Shown one piece after another: positions 43,960 to 48,893 of a DNA stretch of 48,893 bases. The notes beneath the pieces were generated by a model. That model was not told where the DNA came from. It did no database searches and was given only the letters and a program-made list of their open reading frames with translations. Both the position numbers and the translations under genes were made by a program. The stretch covers positions 1 to 48,893 of the forward strand of contig CAZKXX010000016.1 in assembly GCA_964556705.1 (NCBI GenBank). Direction: 5' to 3'. Numbering within the stretch: the first letter of the stretch is position 1; each line of letters opens with the position of its first letter. The stretch is from CAZKXX01 sp964556705. Lineage in GTDB: Bacteria; Acidobacteriota; Terriglobia; UBA7540.

Positions 43960-44772
43960 GTGAAGAAACCGAAGGTACTCGTCGGGGTCGTGCTGGGTCT
44001 GGTGGCGGTCGTCGGCCTCTACTTTCTGAACCGCTACTGGATTGCCCCCGCCACGCAGCGGACCGCGACGCCCGCGGGCGCCCGTCCCATGGCGCCGAAC
44101 TTCACGCTGCCCGATCTCGACGGCCGCAACGTTGAGCTCGCGGAGTTGAAGGGCAAAGTCGTCCTGCTCAATTTCTGGGCCACCTGGTGCGGGCCGTGCC
44201 GCGTGGAGATTCCGTGGTTTGTGGAGTTCCAGGAGAAGTTTGGCGGCCAGGGGTTCACGGTTCTCGGCGTGCTCGTGCAGGACAGCCCGGAGTCGGCGCG
44301 GCGCTTCGCCGGCGATTTCAAGATGAACTACCCCGTCGCCGTCGGCGACTCGCGCGTGGCGGAGACTTACGGCGTCTTTGGGCTGCCCACGACGGTGATG
44401 ATCGGGCGCGACGGGCGCATCTATTCCAAGCACACGGGCCTGACGGCGAGAGAGATCTTCGAGCAGGAGATCAAGGAACTGCTCGCCGCCGAGGCCGGCG
44501 AAGAGGCGGATTTCCATCTGCCGCAGGGCGCGCGCGCCGAGGCCATCGAGCTCGGCGATCCGGCTGAAATTGATTCCGAAGTCCCGGGCGTCAACCTTAC
44601 GAAGCTGACGTCCGTGCAGGTGACGGCGTTCAAGGAACACCTCGAAGGGCAGCCCTGCCCGTGCGGATGCGAGATGAACCTGCTCGAGTGCCGCAATAAA
44701 GACCGCTCCTGCGGCGTCAGCCGGAAGCTGGCGCGGGAACAGCTCGACAAGTTCCTGAAGGGCCCGGTGTAA
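43960..44772 (+). CDS. TlpA-like thioredoxin with C-terminal CPCGC module
   Basis: 270 residues from GTG. A membrane anchor (about 7-24) is followed by a TlpA/ResA-type thioredoxin domain with FWATWCGPC (C77, C80) and GLPTTVMIG (cis-Pro). A C-terminal extension (about 175-270) ends in C233-P-C-G-C237-x6-C244-x6-C251. The same module with identical cysteine spacing is at the end of the protein encoded at 45335. Extracytoplasmic thiol reductant, probably fed by CcdA; the extra module may bind a metal or relay electrons. Confidence 0.9.
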   Translation: MKKPKVLVGVVLGLVAVVGLYFLNRYWIAPATQRTATPAGARPMAPNFTLPDLDGRNVELAELKGKVVLLNFWATWCGPCRVEIPWFVEFQEKFGGQGFTVLGVLVQDSPESARRFAGDFKMNYPVAVGDSRVAETYGVFGLPTTVMIGRDGRIYSKHTGLTAREIFEQEIKELLAAEAGEEADFHLPQGARAEAIELGDPAEIDSEVPGVNLTKLTSVQVTAFKEHLEGQPCPCGCEMNLLECRNKDRSCGVSRKLAREQLDKFLKGPV

Positions 44773-44808
44773 ACGCGAAGTTTTGCAAACGGAGGGAAAG
44801 AAGAGTTG

Positions 44809-45363
44809 ATGAAACGGGACTATTTCAGAATCGCGACGGCTCTGGCGCTCGCGGCGGCTCTGGGCGCGGCTGCGGCGCTCGCGCAATCGGCTTCGAAGCC
44901 GGTGGTCAAAGCGAAGGCGCTGCTGGAAACCGACGGCGCTCATCCCGGCGCGAAAGTGCGCGCCGCGGTCGTGGCGGAAATCTCGCCGGGTTTTCATATC
45001 AACGACCACAAACCGCTCCAGGACTATCTGATTCCCACCGAACTGACGCTCGAGCCCAACAACCTCTTCAGCGTCGCCAAAATCGTCTATCCCAAGGGCG
45101 AAGCGAAGAAATTCGCCTTCTCCGACCAGCCCCTCCTGGTGTATGAAGGGACGCTGGCGGTCGGCGCGCTCCTCGAAGTGGCGCGCAACGCGGCGCCGGG
45201 TGTGCACACACTCAAGGGCAAGTTCGCGTATCAGGCGTGCAACGATCACGCCTGCCTGCCGCCCGCGAGCGTTCCGGTCACGCTGGAAGTGAAAGTCGTC
45301 CCGCGCCAGACCGCGCTGAACCGCGTCAACACGGATGTCTTCCGAGGAATCCAGTTCGACTGA
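44809..45363 (+). CDS. DsbD alpha-domain-like exported protein
   Basis: 184 residues with a signal peptide (about 1-27). The mature part is an immunoglobulin-like DsbD N-terminal domain: GFHINDHKP and QDYLIPTELTL are the family's conserved stretches, and C144/C149 in FAYQACNDHACLPPA are the redox pair. In DsbD this domain takes electrons from the gamma domain and passes them to periplasmic clients. Here it is a separate protein. GGAGGG lies about 12 bases upstream of the ATG at 44809. Confidence 0.88.
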   Translation: MKRDYFRIATALALAAALGAAAALAQSASKPVVKAKALLETDGAHPGAKVRAAVVAEISPGFHINDHKPLQDYLIPTELTLEPNNLFSVAKIVYPKGEAKKFAFSDQPLLVYEGTLAVGALLEVARNAAPGVHTLKGKFAYQACNDHACLPPASVPVTLEVKVVPRQTALNRVNTDVFRGIQFD

Positions 45364-45745
45364 AGTCGCGCCCGCCGGCGGGCCGCTTTCACCGCGCGGG
45401 TCGCTGGCGCTGGCCCTGGCGTGCGTCGCGACTCTCGCCGTGCTCGTCTGGGCGATGGCGCCCGAGCGCGCGGACTTTACTCCTGCGCCGCTCAAGCCCG
45501 TTCCGGAGGAGTGCCCGCACGTGGTCCGCGACTTTCTCCCTTCCAACGTCACCGAGCTTGCCGAGCCGCCCCTGCGCGGCATGGACGAGCCGTGGAAGGC
45601 CCGCGCCTTTCGCCGCCTGAATTTCGAGCGCTGCCCCTGCGGCTGCAACTTGAGCGTCGCGGCCTGCCGCGTCCAGAACCCGCATTGCCCGCGATCCAAA
45701 GCCGCCGCCGAGGAAATCATCCGCGCCGCGCGCGAGGAAAACTGA
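45335..45745 (+). CDS. Membrane-anchored protein with CxCxC-x6-C-x6-C module
   Basis: 136 residues. One membrane segment (about 23-41) is followed by a short extracytoplasmic domain ending in C100-P-C-G-C104-x6-C111-x6-C118, preceded by one further cysteine at 60. The spacing is identical to that at the end of the TlpA-like protein two genes upstream, with R after the fourth cysteine in both. The gene overlaps the preceding one by 29 bases. I know no named family; probably a metal-binding or thiol-relay partner of the TlpA/CcdA system. Confidence 0.75.
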   Translation: MSSEESSSTEVAPAGGPLSPRGSLALALACVATLAVLVWAMAPERADFTPAPLKPVPEECPHVVRDFLPSNVTELAEPPLRGMDEPWKARAFRRLNFERCPCGCNLSVAACRVQNPHCPRSKAAAEEIIRAAREEN

Positions 45746-45873
45746 CGCGGGCCGCCACGCCACAGTCTTGGCTCGAGCCTCACCAAGACGCTTTACCTCG
45801 GCGCCTTCGGCCATTATCATCCACCCGACCGGCAGGGCCTTCGGCCGGAAATCTGGCTTCGCGAGGCGCAACG

Positions 45874-46443
45874 ATGAAAATCGGTGTCGTGTCCGACACG
45901 CACGGCTTTTTCGATCCGCAACTGACCGAGGCTCTGACCGGTTGCGAGGCGATCCTGCATGCGGGCGACGTCGGTTCGGCCGAAGTGCTCGACGGACTGC
46001 GCGCCATCGCGCCCGTTCACGCCGTGCGCGGCAACGTGGACGCGGCTTCGCTCAAGCTTCCGCCTTCGCTCACCCTCACCTTTGAAGGCGTCGAGGTCTT
46101 TCTCACGCACGAACTTTCCGTTCCGCAGGCGGAACTCGAGGAATGGTCGGACGGCGCGCTGCTCGCCAAAATGCATCCCGAGCGCCGCGAGGCCTTTCTG
46201 CAATCGTTCGGGGAATCGGCGCGGGTCATCATCTTCGGTCACAGCCATCAGCCGTTTCTCGTCGCCATCGCGCACCGGCTCTTCTTCAACCCGGGCAGCG
46301 CGGGCCAGCAACGATTCTCGCTGCCGCGCGCCTGCGGTGTGCTGGAGATTTTCCCGCGCGGCGTGCGCGGCTCGCTCTTGAGCCTCGGCCGGCACAACGA
46401 ACGCCTGCCGGATAAGGTGTGGCTGCCGGTCAGCGAGTCGTAG
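45874..46443 (+). CDS. YfcE-family metallophosphoesterase
   Basis: 189 residues. Calcineurin-like motifs: VVSDTHG (1), LHAGDV (2), VRGNVD (3), LTHE (4) and IIFGHSHQPF (5). YfcE/MJ0936-type phosphodiesterases have two metals; the natural substrate is unknown. Note that motif 4 reads LTHEL, where the family usually has H-G. The ATG at 45874 is preferred because MKIGVVSDTHG is the family N-terminus. It is convergent with gltX. Confidence 0.92.
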   Translation: MKIGVVSDTHGFFDPQLTEALTGCEAILHAGDVGSAEVLDGLRAIAPVHAVRGNVDAASLKLPPSLTLTFEGVEVFLTHELSVPQAELEEWSDGALLAKMHPERREAFLQSFGESARVIIFGHSHQPFLVAIAHRLFFNPGSAGQQRFSLPRACGVLEIFPRGVRGSLLSLGRHNERLPDKVWLPVSES

Positions 46444-46447
46444 CGCC

Positions 46448-46501
46448 GGTCTGCGCTGTGACCTGCGGTTTTTTCAGACGCCGCGGGTCAGACCGCAGAC
46501 C
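46448..46501. terminator. Long hairpin between convergent yfcE-like gene and gltX
   Basis: GGTCTGCG (46448-46455) pairs with CGCAGACC (46494-46501). Inside, TGACCTGCGG (46459-46468) pairs with CCGCGGGTCA (46481-46490) with one G-T. The loop starts with six T. It overlaps the end of gltX and probably ends transcription from both sides. Confidence 0.55.
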
Positions 46502-47942
46502 CGGGGCACAAAAATCGCGCGGCTCTTCGCAACCGCTCGACGACGCGCTCGCGGCCCAGGACCGCCATCATCTCGAACAGCCCGGGCGCCACGCCCTGAC
46601 CGGTCAGCGCCACGCGCGAGGCGTTGATCAGCAGCCCGGCCTTGACGCCGCGCTCCTCGGCCAGTCCCCGCAGGGCTTGTTCCGTCGTCGCCGTGTCGAA
46701 CGGTTCGAGCTTTGACAGCCGCTCGGCGAGCGCAGCAAGCAGTTCCGCGAGCGCCGCGTCTTTCCAGAACTTCTTCACCGCGACGGGATCGTATTCGAAC
46801 TCGTCTGAAAAGAACGCGCGAAACGAGCCGGAAAAATCTTTCGTCGTTCGCGCGCGGCTCTGAAGCAGCTTGACGGCTGAGCGAAAGCGGGCCGCTCCGC
46901 TCCCTTCAAAATCCTCGCGCCACAGGCCTGCCGATTTCAGCTCTTCGCCGGCGAGCGTCAGCAGACGCTCCTCCGAGGCGCGGCGCAGGTATTCGCTGTT
47001 CATCCACGAGAGTTTTTCGGGATCGAACACAGCGTTCGATTTGGAAACGTCTTTCAAGTCAAAGACGCGGACCATCTCCTCGATCGGAACGATTTCGGCG
47101 CCGCCGGGCGGGGTCCAGCCCAGCAGCGCCAGGTAATTCACCAGCGCCTCCGGCAGGATGCCCTGTTCGCGATAAGCCTCGACCGAAGTCGCGCCGTGAC
47201 GCTTGGAAAGCCGCTGCTTGTCCGGACCGAGGATGAGCGGGAGGTGCGCGAAGCGCGGGGCGGTCGCGCCGAGCGCTTCATACATCAGCGCCTGCTTCGG
47301 CGTGTTGGGCAGGTGGTCCGCGCCGCGAACGACGTGCGTGATGCGCAGGTCGAGATCGTCGGCGACCACGCCCAGGTGATACGTGGGGTTGCCGTCGGAG
47401 CGCCGCAGAACGAAATCCTCGATTTCGCGGTTCTCGACTTCCACGCGTCCGAAAACTTCATCTTCGAACGCCGTCGTGCCCGCCTCCGGCACGCGGAAGC
47501 GCAGGGCGTGCGGACGGCCTTCGCCGCGGCGGCGCGCGCGCTCGTCCGGCGAAAGGTCGCGACACGCGCCGTCGTATTTCCACGGACGCCCCTCGCTTTC
47601 CGCCTTCGCGCGTTTGGCCTGAAGTTCCTGCGCGGTGCAGAAGCACGGATAGGCCGCGCCGCGCCGCTCCAGTTCCGCGGCCAGTTCGTGATATCGCGCC
47701 AGACGCTCGGATTGAAGAATCGGCCCTTCGTCCCACGTGAGGCCGAGCCATTCCAGGCTGCGCAAAATGGCCTCGGTGAGCTCCGGCTTGGAGCGGTCCA
47801 CGTCCGTGTCCTCGATGCGCAGGATAAAGCGGCCGGCGTGGCGGCGGGCGAAAAGCCAGTTGAAGAGCGCGGTGCGCGCGCCGCCGACGTGCAGGTAGCC
47901 GGTGGGCGAGGGCGCGAAGCGGACGCGGACAGAGTCAGGCAT
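46488..47942 (-). CDS. gltX: Glutamate--tRNA ligase
   Basis: 484 residues, full length. Class I synthetase with the HIGH-type motif as RFAPSPTGYLHVGG at the N-terminus and KMSKS-type KQRLSKRHGA near residue 245. The C-terminal anticodon-binding domain is present. AAAGGA lies a few bases before the ATG at 47942. Forms Glu-tRNA(Glu); whether it also charges tRNA(Gln) cannot be told. Confidence 0.97.
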   Translation of the reverse strand: MPDSVRVRFAPSPTGYLHVGGARTALFNWLFARRHAGRFILRIEDTDVDRSKPELTEAILRSLEWLGLTWDEGPILQSERLARYHELAAELERRGAAYPCFCTAQELQAKRAKAESEGRPWKYDGACRDLSPDERARRRGEGRPHALRFRVPEAGTTAFEDEVFGRVEVENREIEDFVLRRSDGNPTYHLGVVADDLDLRITHVVRGADHLPNTPKQALMYEALGATAPRFAHLPLILGPDKQRLSKRHGATSVEAYREQGILPEALVNYLALLGWTPPGGAEIVPIEEMVRVFDLKDVSKSNAVFDPEKLSWMNSEYLRRASEERLLTLAGEELKSAGLWREDFEGSGAARFRSAVKLLQSRARTTKDFSGSFRAFFSDEFEYDPVAVKKFWKDAALAELLAALAERLSKLEPFDTATTEQALRGLAEERGVKAGLLINASRVALTGQGVAPGLFEMMAVLGRERVVERLRRAARFLCPGSAV

Positions 47943-48292
47943 GAGAGTCCTTTCGGGCGGCCTGCGGCCAAACGCTTCATGCTAAGCGAAGCGCGGCGGG
48001 AAGGGAAGCGGCATGGTGGCACTCCCGCAGTCGGGCCGTGCAACGGCCGCTTAGCCGTGGGGTTCGACGGGCTTCATTTTTCGGATATTTCATTGAACAT
48101 AAAGGACTTATTGGCTTCCTTCGATTGCTTTTTTGAGTATTTTTTCGTTACCCTTACAGCCGGGGGGACTTGCCGCGCCTGCGGGTCTCGCGGCGCCCCC
48201 GCTCTTTTAGATAGGCTAGTTATCTTGCCGATAAATATCCAGGGAAACCGGCAAGCCAGTTCGCGGGGGCCGCGCGGGTGCGCTGTTCCGAT
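47943..48292. other. Intergenic region with AT-rich segment and strong hairpins
   Basis: 350 bases between the Asp-box protein and gltX, both leftward. An AT-rich stretch (48075-48160) adjoins a strong hairpin at 48161-48201: outer arms CGGGGG and CCCCCG, inner arms CCGCG (48173-48177) and CGCGG (48189-48193). A second hairpin has arms CTTGCCG (from about 48224) and CGGCAAG (ends about 48255) around an 18-base AT-rich loop. No open reading frame of credible quality. Sequences of this style recur between genes in Acidobacteriota as I remember them; not verified. Confidence 0.45.
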
Positions 48293-48893
48293 TCACCGCG
48301 AGGTTCTGGCCCGGGATAAGAAGACCGCAGCATGCTGCGGGCCCGACTCCGTCCAGCCGAGAAAGACACGGCCGCCCCTGTCCACTGATAGTGCGGGGTA
48401 GGAAACCGAACGACCTCCGGACGGAATTCCGACCGGACCCGAGACCTTCCCATCCGCCCCAAGCTCAGCAAGAAAGGCTTGGTGCGATTCCCAGTTGTCT
48501 CCATTGGACGGCGGGCGCCCCTCAAAGGCGACCAGGACTCGGCCGTCTTGCAAGACCGTCAGAGCGGGGTGGTTGGCGTCGAGGATGCCCCGCGAAATGA
48601 TCAGGGGACGGGCAAAAGCAAGTCCCCCATCATCACTCCAGCTGATACGGATTCCCGAGTTGCCTGCACTGCCCTCCGAAAACCACGCCGCGTAGAGTCG
48701 CCGTCCCGCCGCAGCGAGGACAGGCCCGGAGTGCGGGCAACCGGCAATCTTCCAGTTATCCACGGCCACGCGAACGGGTTCGTCGAAAGAGCGGCCGCCG
48801 TCACGCGACGTTGAGACGACGATGTCGCGGATATCGCCCTCAAAAACCTTGCGCCAGGCGATGTGAACTTCGTCTTGCGGGCCAAAAGCGATT
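48293..48893 (-). CDS. Partial BNR/Asp-box (sialidase-like) beta-propeller protein
   Basis: The frame is open to the window edge, so the N-terminus is outside. About 200 residues remain. Asp-box repeats are seen: STSRDGGRSF and SWSDDGGLAF, plus an incomplete one. This is the six-bladed propeller type that includes exo-sialidases but also non-enzymatic binding proteins. None of the catalytic arginines of sialidases can be confirmed in the part present, so I call it only sialidase-like. The stop codon is at 48293. Confidence 0.75.
   Translation of the reverse strand, partial: IAFGPQDEVHIAWRKVFEGDIRDIVVSTSRDGGRSFDEPVRVAVDNWKIAGCPHSGPVLAAAGRRLYAAWFSEGSAGNSGIRISWSDDGGLAFARPLIISRGILDANHPALTVLQDGRVLVAFEGRPPSNGDNWESHQAFLAELGADGKVSGPVGIPSGGRSVSYPALSVDRGGRVFLGWTESGPQHAAVFLSRARTSR

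Noticed and set aside
43183..45786. Long minus-strand open frame (867 codons) across lgt, tlpA and neighbours
   Set aside because: Antisense shadow of five well-recognised plus-strand genes; it has no domain signature and low-complexity Arg/Gly content.
48230..48290. Cobalamin or cyclic-di-GMP riboswitch suggested by AGGGAAACCGG
   Set aside because: The orientation does not lead into a gene on the plus strand, and the following conserved elements of either riboswitch are missing.
47943..48292. T-box leader for gltX
   Set aside because: No T-box sequence (GGGTGGNACCGCG type) or specifier arrangement seen on the minus strand.

Overview
The window is GC-rich bacterial chromosome with dense coding, short intergenic gaps and few mobile elements. 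The mix suggests an Acidobacteriota-like soil or sediment bacterium. It combines secreted proteins with carboxypeptidase-regulatory, TolB-like and DUF4139 domains, System II cytochrome c biogenesis, a 2-oxoacid:ferredoxin oxidoreductase and dispersed short intergenic repeats. The assignment is by gene content only; no rRNA or tRNA gene was seen. The two end genes (mutS2 and a BNR/Asp-box protein) are cut by the window edges.

Layout. 1-11.2 kb: mutS2 end, a receiver protein next to a lone Fis-type HTH protein, resB-ccsA for cytochrome c assembly, a globin-coupled hybrid histidine kinase with a partner receiver, and a divergent kinase plus NtrC-type regulator pair. 11.2-16.6 kb: a two-domain thioredoxin-fold protein whose active-site cysteine codon is an in-frame TGA, a probable selenoprotein; then apt, acylphosphatase, GDPD and glpD, with AT-rich inverted-repeat elements between them, and an OsmC-like protein. 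16.6-20.0 kb: a compact leftward cluster under an ArsR-family regulator, encoding an HdrA-like Cys protein, two Asp-substituted ferredoxins, a small thioredoxin, a membrane-anchored ArsF-like thioredoxin, a CcdA-type electron conduit and a small conserved protein. 20.2-34 kb: secreted proteins of unknown role, queA, an RlmI-type methyltransferase, an M28 peptidase, a lipoprotein, rhodanese and an M20 amidohydrolase. 34-42 kb: korAB, a PilZ protein, an APC permease, a membrane-fused spermidine-synthase-like protein and a HAD phosphatase. 42.3-45.7 kb: ccdA-lgt-tlpA-dsbD-alpha plus a protein sharing an unusual CxCxC-x6-C-x6-C module with TlpA. 45.9-48.9 kb: a YfcE-like phosphoesterase, gltX, an AT-rich structured intergenic region and the partial Asp-box protein.

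The unifying theme is thiol and electron transfer across the membrane: two CcdA-type conduits, several thioredoxin-fold proteins, cytochrome c assembly, Asp-type ferredoxins and a ferredoxin-reducing KorAB. The two most notable items are the probable UGA-encoded selenocysteine at 11645-11647, which has a plausible SECIS hairpin, and the ArsR-controlled ferredoxin/thiol relay cluster at 16.6-20.0 kb, which I cannot match to a characterised pathway.
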